A stretch of 64,000 bases of DNA, taken from contig JAULSR010000003.1 of the NCBI GenBank assembly GCA_030512295.1, positions 868,001 to 932,000 of the forward strand, written 5' to 3'. The DNA comes from Bombardia bombarda (lineage: Eukaryota > Ascomycota > Sordariomycetes > Sordariales > Lasiosphaeriaceae). Below the pieces are notes generated by a model. That model did no database searches. It saw only the letters and a program-made list of their open reading frames with translations, and was not told the DNA's origin. Made by a program: the position numbers and the translations under genes. Numbering within the stretch: position 1 is the stretch's first letter; every line of letters starts with the position of its first letter. Below are positions 12,656-24,862 of this stretch, piece by piece.

Positions 12656-14705
12656 TTTCTCTGAGTTTCCGCTTCGTAATTTTTTCAGTCTTCACAACGT
12701 CCAGCCATTTAACTGCGTTAATAGGAAGACGGGTTGAGCCATTGTTACCCATGGCTAGGGTGCATAGCATAGGCGGATGCCTAAAAGATTTAAAGGGCTC
12801 AGAGTAGAAGCAGAGTGGTTGTGGATATTGGTTAGGAAGAGGAGGTAGGAATAGGGCAATACATACCTACGTAAATGAGCGCGGAAGTGGTGGATGAAAG
12901 AGTTGGAAGTTGTTTTTGGGTTTGTAAGTTGAGATTATGTCGTAGGAAGATTGACGTAAGAAAGCGAGAGAACACAAAGCGTGTCATATTTATCGAATCC
13001 CCAACGCCGTCAAACAAGCAGCTGGGCTGCTTGGGGTCTGTCGCCGGTATGCTATGTTATATATGGGGTGGCCAATTTTGCGAAGCAGCTTCATTTCGTC
13101 ACCCACTTGCCAATGTTATCACGCAGCTTTCATCCGAACTAGTATGATGTAGTTGGTAATTCGATTGTCGATGGAGGATAATGAGCCACTTTTCGTGGAT
13201 GTGAAGGCATCTTCCAGGTTATCGTGGTGGAAAGTGGCTTGTGCGCCACCCACCTCCTTCTTCCGCCATCATCGCCAGAAGAATGTCCTCAGCCTTCTCA
13301 TCGTCCTCACCAGAAGAGCTGTTCTTGGCAAGGATGGGCAGGGAATATCGTCGCTGTCGGTGCTGGATTCCTTGCTTGAGGGTCGGTAACTCTCGTTATC
13401 AGACTCACCTTGGAAGACTGGAGATGAAAGAATCCTGGGCACATCGAACTCTGGATCTAAACACGCCTGCTGTATCGACAGCGACGAATCTGACGATTCA
13501 GACGACAACTCGTCCGCCGACGAACCCGACGACAGTCCAGCACGAAACGGGCCACTTCCCACCAACACCGCTTGAACATTTCGCAGCTCAAGGGTGTACA
13601 ACAGCGCACCTTGATGAAGGCACCTTCCTGGCCTTCAAACGCACACAAATTGTCTAAAGTAACGCCACAATCACCAGACGGACATTATCGGAAAGAAGAC
13701 GGGCTCACGGCACGTTCAACTTTGCGTATCAACGCTTTTCTGTCCAGTTTTGATCATCCACCATCTTGAACAATTTTTCATCTGAAGTCTCGTACATTAC
13801 CAGTCCGCCAAAAATATTTCACACTCAATTCAGTAGTATACACGCGTCGTATCGACACATCTAAATTTGAATACTGCCCTGTATGGTTCTCTTCAATTCC
13901 TGAAATGCATCCATGATCCCCGTATGTGTAGCAAAAGAGTGAATGGAAGAGTGAGGCGGGAAGGAGTTTAAACAATAAACCAATAATCCCGCGGTCATGG
14001 GTACAGCATGGCTCCAGCAATAAGTCTGGCAACAACTTGATCATCAAGCGTTCCAACATGGTTCGCTCCTTCCATCTTCCGCAGTCTACGTCTACTGTAC
14101 CAAGAACCATCAATAGACCCACTGTTAGTGCTGTTAGTAGGGGGTTAGTTTCTCCACCTTAAATTTCTAGGGGGACTCGTCTCATAACAGATCTGCCGTC
14201 GCTAGTACAATAAGGGACAACGACCCATTGTGTTGTTGCTGGCCGTGTTGCGCCCCGCTGCACCTACGTTGTCGGGTAGAGTTTTTGCAAATTTTCCGGT
14301 TCCGTTGTCTTGAAATTGGTAACAACCTACACAACTGATTGATTATGGACACAATCACGGAAACAGAGGAATAATAGGCTCTAGTGGACATCGAATGCAT
14401 CTCCTGCGTCAGTATATCAAGTAGGTGTATACCTATCAAGCTAAGCTACAGAGTTATTACACACCGCCAGAACCTGCTCACGGTCATGCAGGCATTAGCT
14501 GCAGCCAATCAATTCCGACTTGCTGCATGTAACCCTCCATGCAGCGCAGTCGACGCGACAACCAGTCGAACTCAGACGATGCGGCTCAAGTCCAACAAAT
14601 CCTGACAGCCTGATCCATCCCACTTCTACATCTTTGACTCCATTCCTTTACGGAAGACTCCCAATCCATCGATAACCACACCCAGCAAGAAATAAAGATA
14701 TCAGT
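12656..14705. other. Gene-poor 2-kb stretch with weak ORFs only
   Basis: No recognised gene. The best open frame is a Ser-rich minus-strand ORF at 13269-13601 (110 residues, rich in SSGSSADELSSESSDSS-like segments) with no known domain. A second minus-strand ORF at 12531-12770 overlaps the transposase relic. Neither has splice or homology support, so I do not call them genes. Confidence 0.5.
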
Positions 14706-15467
14706 ATGGACGAGCCAGCTGAATGGCCTCTGCCCGACGAGACGATTGCCCAATTCGTAGCACGATGTCCCCCGCTCGTAAACGACAACGACGACGATGA
14801 CCGCAATCCAGCCTGGTACTGGGTCCAGAGTCCAACCCGCAGTTCGCGAACCGACAGCCTCAAGGATGTTGCGGTATTCAAACAGCAAGCCACCGCCCTG
14901 CTGGATGCATTCCAAACCGAACTTGTACAGAAGAAGTCGCCCTATTTCCGCGAGGGCTTGCGCAAAAAGCTGAAGGGTGACATTGCGCATCTGGCCAAGG
15001 GACTGAATGTGACCAGCGGAAAGGCAAGTGTGACTATTCTTGTTCGATTGGTTGACACACTAATAAAATCACGGATCCAGTGGATGCTCTTTCCCGCACC
15101 CGACAAGGTCAACGAGACGTGGCGGGTTATCGCCGAGGCGGTGAAAGATACCAGACTCCCGGTAGCGGCCAAGGTGCCCAACTTTTATGAAGAGGGCAAC
15201 CACCCAGGTACAAGGGTGATTTGCGTCTACACCCGTGACTTTACCGATGAAGAGGATGTGAAGCAAGCCCTGCTGGAGCTTGTGAAGTTGGGAGTCGTGA
15301 CGCAGGACATGCCGAAGCCAGCAAAGTACAAGTATGACGCTTTCACGCATCTGAAGCTTTATCGGGGCAGTTACGCGGAGTATGGGCTCAAGCCGTCGAT
15401 TTACGATAGCCATGAGATGCTGGGGTGGTCGGTTAGGCATGACAAGAGTAAGAGGGTGGGTGGTTGA
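14706..15467 (+). CDS. DUF1917 (BLES03/C11orf68-like) family protein
   Basis: Begins MDEPAEWPLPDETIAQFVA. The tryptophan-rich block NPAWYWVQSPT is followed by the family's C-terminal domain: GKWMLFP.PDKVNETWRVIAEAV, then VICVYTRDFTDEEDVKQALLEL, KYKYDAFTHLKLY and YGLKPSIYDSHEML. The family is an uncharacterised conserved eukaryotic one. The whole ORF is open, but 19 residues in the middle (15024-15080) break the conserved GK-WMLFP junction. They fit an intron with a GC donor (AAG|GCAAGT), an ACTAAT-type branch site and CCAG acceptor. Removing them leaves 234 residues. The function and cellular site are not known to me. Confidence 0.85.
   Translation: MDEPAEWPLPDETIAQFVARCPPLVNDNDDDDRNPAWYWVQSPTRSSRTDSLKDVAVFKQQATALLDAFQTELVQKKSPYFREGLRKKLKGDIAHLAKGLNVTSGKASVTILVRLVDTLIKSRIQWMLFPAPDKVNETWRVIAEAVKDTRLPVAAKVPNFYEEGNHPGTRVICVYTRDFTDEEDVKQALLELVKLGVVTQDMPKPAKYKYDAFTHLKLYRGSYAEYGLKPSIYDSHEMLGWSVRHDKSKRVGG
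15024..15080 (+). other. Probable GC-AG intron
   Basis: GCAAGT donor, CACTAATAA branch-like sequence about 20 bp before the ATCCAG acceptor, 57 bp. Its removal restores the conserved GKWMLFP junction of DUF1917. The length is a multiple of three, so retention would also keep the frame. Confidence 0.7.
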
Positions 15468-16685
15468 CGTGAGTTGTTGGATGATGGGAGACGCGCATGT
15501 GCGAATATTGGTTCCAGGGATTTGCAGTTCAATTCGAAAACATCGCGAGGCAGAATACATGTTCCAGAAAGAGCGAGCCTGGCGTGTCATTGAAGGCAGA
15601 CGATTGAGATTCTTTGCAATGCTGTAACGATGTGCGAATGTTCATGTTAATTGACAATGATGTTGTTATTTGGATGTTGTAAGGTGGCAATGAAATCTAG
15701 TGAATGATCACTCAACTGCAAATAACTTGGACGGCACCTTCGTTGCTCAGTGAAAGGATTTCGCTGTTCGGAAGGGGCAAAAAAAGAAACTTGGTCCCAC
15801 TCCATCGTGCCAAGCCGAATGACACCACAAAGCTTTAGGGAAGGAACTACGGTGCTTGATGTGATGCCATCACCACTGTCTTTTTTTCTCGTTCGCTCGA
15901 CTTCCGTCGTTCGAGCTTTCCCTCTTTTGTCATCGGCTTCAGTCTTGTGCGCGACAGAAAGAAGCGCAGCGATGCGGGGTGCCTGGATATTAGCATATAA
16001 CCAGAAATTCCATGGGGCAGTAATCGGGGGCGTCGAGCCAAACGATTATAGTACTTATGGTCGAGCGGTCAGGCGCCTTCACAAGTCCTGTTGGCAGTGA
16101 GCAGTTGAACATACAGTAGATTGTGGGTTCGATTCCCATGTCAGGCCTGCGTTCGCAAGTGGAAAAACCTTGGTACCGCCATAACCCATCCTTCCGCGAA
16201 CAAATTGCGCTCCTGACTTGGGATGACTACTACAATTAAAGCCCGAGTCCCTGGTTACGTTGTTGGCTTGAGAGATGCTGGGTGGTCCCAGTGTGGGTGA
16301 TTCCACAGGCGGTTTTTCCTCTGGCTTCGGCCAGTTTTCCGCCCACTTTTTTTTTATCTCGTCCCTTCCAATTCTTGTTCGTACCTTCTTCCCATATCAC
16401 TTCCACCACATATCCATCGCACGCGCACTTGCCATTGCCATTGACTCGCTGCCATTCAATGGACTTCCTCGCCGCCACCGCCATCGCCAACTGCTTTAGT
16501 CTACCATTTCTCCGACAGCGCAACACTTCTCAGGCCTCCTCCAAACAGCCTCTCTCCGAATCCAAAACTGTATTAAGGTCACCTCGCGTTTCCATGTTTG
16601 CAACTCCTTCCCCTGTCCTCTGAAGTCCAGTAGGATTCGTCATACTAACCCTATGCGCGCTCAAGCAGCCAACGTCAGCGTCGGA
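15468..16685. other. Intergenic; possible 5' part of the next locus
   Basis: No confident gene. A T-arm-like sequence (GTGGGTTCGATTCCCAT, 16123-16139) sits in a context that does not fold as a tRNA. From 16459 a short open stretch starts MDFLAATAIANCFSLPFL and may be an upstream exon of the damaged gene that follows. Confidence 0.4.
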
Positions 16686-17209
16686 ATGTCGAACATCAAG
16701 CGCGAGCCCGAGGAGCCGCGGTCGACACCGCCATCCTCTGAGAATTGCGAGGGGGGTGTGTAGAAGGAGATAAAAGAGGAGATAAAAGAGGAGATAAAAG
16801 ACGAGGAAGAGGATAAGAAGCAGCCGGTGCCGCCGCCGTTACCCCAGCAGCAGCAGCTGGTAGATTCCGTCCTCGGCTTCGAGGCCATCTCCATTATGTA
16901 CAGACTGAGTCCCTAATGAGACGAGATCAGGCGGGCCTCAGGCCTTTCCGAGACCAACTACGGCCGCGGTACGGTGGTGTCAGTGAAGAAGAGCAAGCTG
17001 CCGCCAGGCATTGACGTCGCGGTCACGGTAGCTAAAGAGTTTTCTTACCCTGGTGTTTACGCCGTGAGGGTAAGTGTAGTCTTGCTCTTTGTTAATTTTC
17101 TTTCTCCTCAGACTCATCCGCTGATATCGTGCTTTAACAGGAGACAAGTAAATTCTTCTTTATCCAGTTCAACATCGTCACCAAAAGCGAGTTCGAGAAA
17201 TGGATCTGA
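16686..17209 (+). pseudogene. Unrecognised gene interrupted by three stop codons
   Basis: A single frame from the ATG at 16686 reads MSNIKREPEEPRSTPPSSE, a Glu/Lys repeat (EIKEEIKEEIKDEEED), a PQQQQL stretch, VDSVLGFEAISIMYRLSP and then SGLSETNYGRGTVVSVKKSK. It reaches YPGVYAVR and a canonical intron (17070-17140, GTAAGT...AACAG) leading to ETSKFFFIQFNIVTKSEFEKWI and TGA at 17207. Stops interrupt it at 16761 (TAG), 16914 (TAA) and 16917 (TGA). Frame, splice sites and low-complexity structure look genuinely coding, so this appears to be a gene killed by point changes. All three stops are one C-to-T step from CAG, CAA and CGA. I do not recognise the family. Confidence 0.5.
16769..16804 (+). repeat. 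12-bp tandem repeat (GAGATAAAAGAG), three copies
   Basis: Three tandem copies encode repeated EIKE in the damaged gene. Confidence 0.85.
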
Positions 17210-20200
17210 TACAAAGCATCCATTCGTTTTCGTCTAAGCCCTGTGTATGGGTTGAATGCGGAATGCGTTATTTACATCGACTAGGCAAGGGCCTACACAT
17301 CAAGACTAGTTGCACTAAGGCGTATAAAATCCTTAGGCTCAACGCCGTTAAGTCCCGTTGGAGGCATACATACGATAGCTTGACCCATTTTCTTTCTTTA
17401 CCCATCGAAATTTTTGCGGATCTGCCTGCGCTATCTTTATCTTTCTCCCTGGCAAAGTATGGGTTAGATTCATACATTGAGCTGGACGGGCAAGGGGCCA
17501 ATGTTAGTCGCACATGCGTGTGCATCTGATGATGGTGGGAACAAAAACACTTCTCAATTTCGAGTTTTCCCTCTTTATTTGTGCAGAAGTATGTCTGCGA
17601 CAAACAACATCACGATGCTCTTTTCTTTGGTGGCTTATATTCTGCTCAATTTAACCATCTTCCTCGATGTATATCCAAACTTCCCTTCTTTTTCTGGGTA
17701 CTCGTTGTGCGGCCTTCGCAGTTATCTTGGTCCAATCCGTCCATGTACAATACTTCATCTTCAGTGATATTATTAGCATGGGCATCTCACTCACTCCAGA
17801 GGCCAAGAAGCCTAAGACTGTGGCAATCTCAGCAGTTCGACAATATGATAAGAGCAACTTAGGAACCTGTATTTTGCACCATGTTCTCCTCCGCGTCTTC
17901 ACCGGGGCTCCATAAAGTTCGAGGTTCCAACCCAGTGTGCATTTACAGTGCAAATAAGCCACAGTCAACATGGTGCAACGCCCATGGGGATATTGCGGTT
18001 ATTTCTCTCACTGCAACATCACCATACAGCAAAGGTGATTGGCACTGACTCGTAGCTTGCATGCAGGAATTTCATGGTACACCAATTTCTCTCACTTACC
18101 GGTTTGCGAGGTGGTTTGGCACCACAGTATGCGAGTCATGCGAGTCATGCGCAAATATGAGCTTGTTCGGAGCAAAAGGGGTCAAAAACAGGGGCTAGGA
18201 GCCGGGCGAAGGTGGATGTGGGTCAACTCGGAGAGGTACGTGCCAAACACTTCCATGACCACTGGCAACACTGTGCAATCGTCCATCTGCATCGCTTCCA
18301 TAGTACTCCGTATTAGTGATTTGTTTGTATCTCAGTCTGGTAGGTCAACGACAATCATTTGGAAAAAGAAAAAGTGAATAATGTATTTGTAAGCTGGATC
18401 GCTCTGTTGCATAAGACTGCCTCGTCATGGTGATGTTGTGGCGCCCCCAGACCTGATTCTAGAACCAGCAGGTACCTATCCAAGCAGGTCTGCATTCTGC
18501 AGGAATATTTGATGTGTTGTGGCTACCAAGCGAGCAGTGACTCCAGCTCGCCGTTTTTGTTTCCTTCTCCCGTCATCTCACCGTCATACCCTAGCAAGTC
18601 ATATATCCCCATGTCGTGCCCGAGTTGCTAAGGTACCCGACTGGGCCTCATTTCACTGAGCTTCGTCCCCGAACCACCCGAGCCGACATTCAAGGTTCTG
18701 CGACGGTGTGGTAGGAAGGATACCTGTTCTGGGATAATACGTGGTTACAGTGCCGCTGCCGTGCATGATGGTGTTTGCTTGCGTGCGATACTGCAATAAA
18801 GAGATAAGGTAAGGCAAACACAATCAAACCACCCCCGGCATTCCAGGCCGAGCACCTATAACAGTATATTCTTGTTCTTACATTATGGCATGGGAGGCAT
18901 GCTCAAAGGCAGCCCGCTGAGTGGTTGGCGGGTACAGAATCCGTCCGGCAGATAGCGTGCCATCGAGGGATGCGATTCATTCCTCCCTCCCCACAGTCCC
19001 CTCCTCTGCCGCGTATTCCATGGTTGAGTGTTTTCGTTTAGGCCTGGTCGGGTCTGGCGTGAAGCGCTGTTGCCGAACTGTGCCCCCGTGTCACAGCAGT
19101 CTCCACATGTCAAGGAAGGATGATGTGCACGGTTGTACTGTGTAGAGGTCGAACAAGGGAAATTTGTGTTGGCTGGAGTCGAAGATCAACAAGATGGTTG
19201 GGGATATCTAGACCTATGCCACGGATCTTTAGCCAACAGACTAAAGGAAATGGAAGGAATGTTGGCTGTTGGTTCGTTCTGGTGAAATGTCTCACCGATG
19301 CACCCAAACCATGGCCAAACCCCCTGAAGGACCTTGTATGACAATGTCTGACGGGAGATATTGCAGAATCTATGAGCACCGCCGCGAACGAACCATGCCT
19401 CTTTCAGCACGAACAGCTTCACCCAAGTGCAGATCAACAGAGCTGTGTGACCGCGACCGCGACCGCGATAATTGGCATCTGCAGAGCAGAGAACATTGAC
19501 TAGTCAGTAAAGCCGACCTGTGTTGGGTGCAGGGATAGCAGCCATCGAAACCGACCAGAGGTCGAATGCGAAGAAAGAGATACCAAGGTACAGTAGATCT
19601 CGAAAAAGACGAGGGCGATCCTACGTCCCGTCCTATGCTTTCTCGCTCCTGCCAACTCCCATACCAACCCCCGCATTCTCGCACACACCTCCATCACCAA
19701 CCACAACCTTCTCACATACCTGCCAGTCATCGTTTTCGTCACTGTTGCCCGTCATTTCTCAGTTTTTGCCAGATACCGTCATCGAAGATGCGAAGTCAAC
19801 CAAATCGACAATCCGGTCAAACAGTAGAATAGTGAGCGGTCGGTTGGATAGTTCCAGTAGCCTTAGATACCCCTCAAATATCCTGTTGCTCGGCCTGTAA
19901 ACTGAAAAGAGCTCTGGCAAGAGACCGAGGATAATTGGGTGGGAGGGGGCAACCATCACATCACATCATGCAAGATGCTGCATTCAGTCAAGATGCCCCT
20001 CCATCAAGCTAACCGCAGTTAGCGAGGGCTACGATCGGCAGCAACTGCTTAATGATGGAGAGTTTTAGACCGCGGAATGCGTTGATTCTTCGTAGTTCTA
20101 GCCCCCATTACCCCAGCAGATTCGGAGGACGAGTAGCAATCGTGGCTGACTGCACAGACTGGCAGGGTACCAGGTTCGCTCGTCTGCCTACGGCAACCTC

Positions 20201-23200
20201 TGTGATTGACGGAGTAACCTTGATTGGGTGGTGGTGGATGGAGTAGGAGATCCTGCGGCGGGGATGGTATGATGGGCAGAGATATCTGTAGTCATCGGCG
20301 AATGGTACCGAGTTCGGATTAGCTACGGTTAATGGTAGGCAAACAGTAAGTGGCAATTTAGTGCCAGCATCGATTGGTTATAACGAACGTCGTGATACTG
20401 TTCTGGGAATGGACTCACCTCTCAAATTCACAGGCACTTAGTAGTCATAGTGCTAAACACCCATCAAGCCTTACGCTGCCTGGTGTGAGCTTGTGATCAC
20501 CATTCCCGAAATTCCGTATTGATTCTCTCACTATTATTGTCGGGCCATACCTTGGCGGCGGTCCCTTCATCTTATCTGACCGAATCCAGAAAGCCCAAGC
20601 CCTATCCAGCTTGTTGTCCGCCATCGGAAACTGTTATCAGCAGCAAAAAGATAGGGAGATAGCGTAGTCGTGACTCACCATGACCCCCAGGCATCTACCC
20701 GATCTACCCTGTCATCTTCAAGCCAGGATGCTTAAAGATAAACGTGCATTCCACTTTGCCGGCTTAGTGAATCATTAACCTTCTGAGTGATGTTACTGAC
20801 CATGTCCCTGACCGAACTGACAGGTTGATAATGATTCCCGAGCAGTCTTTTGGCCCTAGACTACAAGGCTTGTGCGAGCATATCTCTTCTTTTGGTATGC
20901 TAACTGCCGCTTCACATGCTTGCAGTTTCTGGCGTGTGGCACTTTGGCTGTATGGCTGCGGTTACATCCAAATTCCATTGTCAAATAGCGTGGTCACCCA
21001 ACACAAGCTTCTTTGTCGGGTTATTTTAACTTCCCAATAATGCCTCAAGCGTTTTGACACTTCGACTTTCTGAATTGATGACAGAGGTTCAGAGTTTCGA
21101 GAATGGACTACTGAACCATAATTGAAGCTGCGACCTTTTTTAGAGACGCATCAACGCTCGAACATCGTATGTTTGGTCGCATCTGCATACATGTGTGTTC
21201 CAGACGGGCAGTCTCCTACCCAGCACCCACCCTAATCAGACAACACATACCCATGCTAATCGCTATGGCTCACTGCTACATCGGGTACAAAGCCCAATAG
21301 TTCGCTGCTGGTTCGCAGTCCAGTGTAGTATTCGAAGCCTCAACCAGAGAAAGGTGCGAAAGATGGTTGCCGAGTGGGACGATTCTAGCAATGGCTATTG
21401 GTTCAGGTACTCGATGTCCATTGAGGCACTGTAAACATCAGCAAGACAGCCACTCAGGGTCCTGGTGGTGCTCCATTGAACATGCATGATCCAGGGCCAA
21501 TTGCAACCTCACGCAATATGAGTCTAAGACGTGCGTCCAAGACTTGCTCAACATGAATACAAACCCAAAAGTGACAGGTCGTGTTTGCATTTTGAAGCAC
21601 ATTCCGAATTTGGGGGCCTGCGGCTTGGGCCCTTTATCGCTTGGGCCCTTTGTCGCTCATTCAGCTAGTCCGCCGGGGTCTTCTCCTGTCAGTCAGCAGC
21701 CAGCCGGCGGCAACTAACATATCAAAGCCCGATGTCTCACCGAGATTGATTTCCGCGGCGAATGCAGGAATCCGTCAACAGAGGACCGAAGGCGTAAATA
21801 TGAAATTGTTGCCGGACTTTTGTTCCTCGACCACGACCTGAGCAGGTATCTGGCAGTAAACATTGAACTTACGTGTTCCTAACCATCCGCTGCTATAACG
21901 TGTTGGCAAGGGTATCTTTTTTCTCGAGCGTCCATATAGGCGGTCTGGTTTCGGCTGGACAGCCTATGGCGCTCTTCCGGGCGACTTTAGAGTGACAAAC
22001 ATCGTAGGCCCTGAAATCTTAGCCAGTACCAGTGTTTCCAGACATAGGAAAATGCACACGACCTTCTTGAGTGTGGACATCCAGCAATAGAGTTGAGACA
22101 ATATATTGGTTCTGGACTTCGAGGGCGACAACTAAAGATTGGCTATCGCGGTCCGTCCAAATTTCTCTCCTTTTGTTTTGGGACTGAGACAGAAGCTGCA
22201 AGTGGCAAGGCGTCAGTCACCGTGGGCTCCTGTTTAGAAACTGTGGAACATGTCATTGGCGGGATCGACTCCGCAAATCATAACCCCTGTTGTTACTCAG
22301 CGCTGGGTCGCCGTGTTCGGGGATGATCTCTCTCACCTTGGCAAGTTGGCATTGTAAACCCCAGGTAGTACGAGTATGAATGGACTTATCTGCGTTCCAA
22401 CTGACTTCTGCTGAGAAAAATAGTATTGCGATCAATCAAAGACGGACCTAAGATTTCAATACTGTTTGAATATTCTCGCTTGATGCCGAATGATGCTGTT
22501 GACGATTTCGTGAAAGAACCCGAGTCTCGGTTCAGTGTGATCAGGCTTATTACAGTCGCAGTATGGTACCCAAGAAACGGAAACCATTCCCTGTGTCGCA
22601 CCTTGGCCTTGGAGCTGCCCTAGCGTTCTGACACGAACCATAGCAACGGTATTCGGGCGGGAGACCCCTCTGGCAATCAGCCAACAACTAGCCTGTAGGC
22701 ACACCCACCTAGCTCGTAAGGTAAGGATTGGCAATCCTTGCTCGTCTAGGAAAGGGAGGAAAGCCACCTCCTGCAATGGTGTTACGGGCTTGTTTTGCGC
22801 TCAGCTAGCGTGCCTTTGCACGGTTTGGAAGGTTTGTGGCCGTTCTCTTCGTCTTATGGATAGACATATTCGATACGGCGATGGCGCGGATAACATGAAG
22901 CTGCTGAGAAATTTCAATGTTAATTGACAAGAATTCCTCTTGGTGACTTTGCCCAAGATACGGCGAGCTCGCAGGGGAAGAGGAACTGAGGAGGGCGGGA
23001 CATGGATGGGGGATCTTGACCGGATTCACGCCAGGGGGAGGTCTAGAACGCTCGACGGCTTCCACCAAGGACACCACCCACACCACGTCGCATGATCTTT
23101 TCAAGCCTAAGGGTCCACTTGTTTCTCCCGGGACGCATTCTTTCGGAACTCATCACAGGGATAGCTGCCACGTAGATGCAGCTTCTTAGGTCGGGGCAGG

Positions 23201-23559
23201 CAGGTGCTGTTCCGCGTTAGCCGAATCCCAAGGCCAGTGTGGAAACCTTGCAAGGCTTTTTCAGGGCCTTCCATTGGGTTCTCTACCTATTCTAGGTAGT
23301 TTGCACTGGCAGTACTCTCCAGGTCTCTCCTTCTGAGGGGTGAGTCGAAATAGGGCTTGTGCTTTTCGGCACTATCAGCCAATGCCGAGCGTCCACCGCG
23401 GACACACCACTGTGACCCGCCACGGAATAGGTACCCTGATTGTGGTAGGTTATTATGAAATGACTCCTCATTAGATCAGGACGAAGCCATTCCTGGACCT
23501 CACGTTCTAAAATAACGTGTCTAACCTCAAGCTTATTAGAGTTCAAAGGGAGAGACAAG
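17210..23559. other. 6.3-kb stretch without recognisable genes
   Basis: Only short, overlapping ORFs on all strands. None has a recognisable domain, convincing splice structure or transposon motif. Base composition is not strongly AT-rich, so classical RIP-ruined transposon DNA is not obvious. Short local repeats occur (GCGACC at 19450-19468; GCGAGTCAT near 18130). The 3' end should hold the promoter of the bHLH gene. Confidence 0.55.
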
Positions 23560-24862
23560 ATGGACCAAAACCAAGACTTCCGTGCTGACGACAGATCTCA
23601 GGTATGAAAACAGCGCTTGATCCTTCCCCGCCCGAGCTGGAGTCCGACCCCCGCGCAGTGGTGATGGAACAGCACGAGGCTATTTAGGACCAAACTGACA
23701 AATCTAGACATTTAACCATGGCTTTGTCGAGTCTTCGCTAACTGCAGAAATCGATGCCCAGGCACTTGCCCAGACTCAACAGTCCTCGTGGGTAAATGGC
23801 AACACGTCGAACTTCTTGCCGTCTGCTCGGTATTTTGACGGGTCTGCCTCGGGTTACTATAGCGAGGCGGCGACTTATCCGACCAGCGGAAGGCTGGCAT
23901 ACCATGAGCCCGATGCCTCACTCAGCCCGAAAGAAGAAGCAGAACCAACAGAAAGCTCCAGACCCTTTTATGCTTCGACAATACCCTCCTCTTCTTGGTC
24001 ACCTTTGACTCCGACTGGGGGAGATGGCATTGCCACCTACTTCAACAGCCCTCCGAGCTCGGTAGGCTACACTGGTAGTACCCCCGTCTCGCCCATTGCC
24101 GTGAACGCTGTTGCCACCACCCAGTGGGTAAACCACATGTTTCCTGGGGCAAGCCACTCGGCATTTCCAGGGGATATTGGTTGCGGTGCTGAGCTTAGGC
24201 CTTCTCAATTGTCGCAATGCAGTCCAGCACTGTCAGCAAGAAATCAATTTCCACATGATCCAACAACTCCAATGGGGAAGAAAAGCGACCACATATCTAG
24301 GCTGGAGGGTGTAGAAGGTCGACAGGGGGAAAAAGAACAGATGGAGGTATCGAGTTTGAACAGCAAAAAGGCGTCGTACACAACTGCGACTGGGTCCTCG
24401 AAAAGCGCTCATGTCCAGTCGCCGGCCAAGAAACATGGCAAAGGGAAGTCGGCATGCAACAACAGTTCTCCGGGTCAGGAGACGCTGCCCGGGTCTGCCC
24501 TGCGCACAGCAGCTCGCAAACATAGGCGACTGGAGGCGCCGCATCGGGATGGAGAAACAATGGAAGATCATCGAGCCAGGACCAGCCACAATCAGGTCGA
24601 GAAGGAGTATCGAAATCGGTTGCACAAATACTTTGAGCAGCTCCTTGAAGTGCTGCCGGAGGACGTCGTCGGCGCGAGCGGGGGTGGCGAGGTTTCTCCT
24701 TCAGGTGGTCCACCGAGACGTTTGAGCAAGGCAGCAGTTCTGGACAAGGCTTGTCGACGTATCCGGTCGCTGGAGGAAGATACGGCACGTCTGCGCCGGG
24801 AACAGTTGGAGCTGAAGGAGGAGATTGACACGCTGAGGATGGCTGCTGGCGATCGGGAATAA
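23560..24862 (+). CDS. bHLH transcription factor
   Basis: Two exons, 23560-23601 and 23708-24862, giving 398 residues: MDQNQDFRADDRSQ joins TFNHGFVESSL in phase 0 across a 106-bp GTATGA...TCTAG intron. The first 250 residues are Ser/Pro/Thr-rich and disordered, with a Lys-rich segment (SPAKKHGKGK). The bHLH region starts near residue 290: RTSHNQVEKEYRNRLHKYFE has the His/Glu/Arg basic contacts for an E-box. A loop with Gly/Pro insertion follows, then LSKAAVLDKACRRIRSLEED. A leucine-zipper-like coil continues to the C-terminus. It should act in the nucleus as a dimer. Targets cannot be inferred; neighbours are gene-free on both sides. Confidence 0.9.

Noticed and set aside
13269..13601. Ser-rich minus-strand ORF of 110 residues
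   Set aside because: Low complexity only, with no domain, splice or promoter evidence.
16041..16147. tRNA-like sequence (GTCGAGCGGTCAGGCGCC and a T-arm GTGGGTTCGATTCCCAT)
   Set aside because: The T-arm folds, but no 5' acceptor strand pairs with GTCAGGC and the spacing between arms is wrong. At most a tRNA fragment.
6127..17992. Shared 14-mer CCCATGGGGATATT at about 6132 and 17981
   Set aside because: The match does not extend into the flanks, so it is likely chance.
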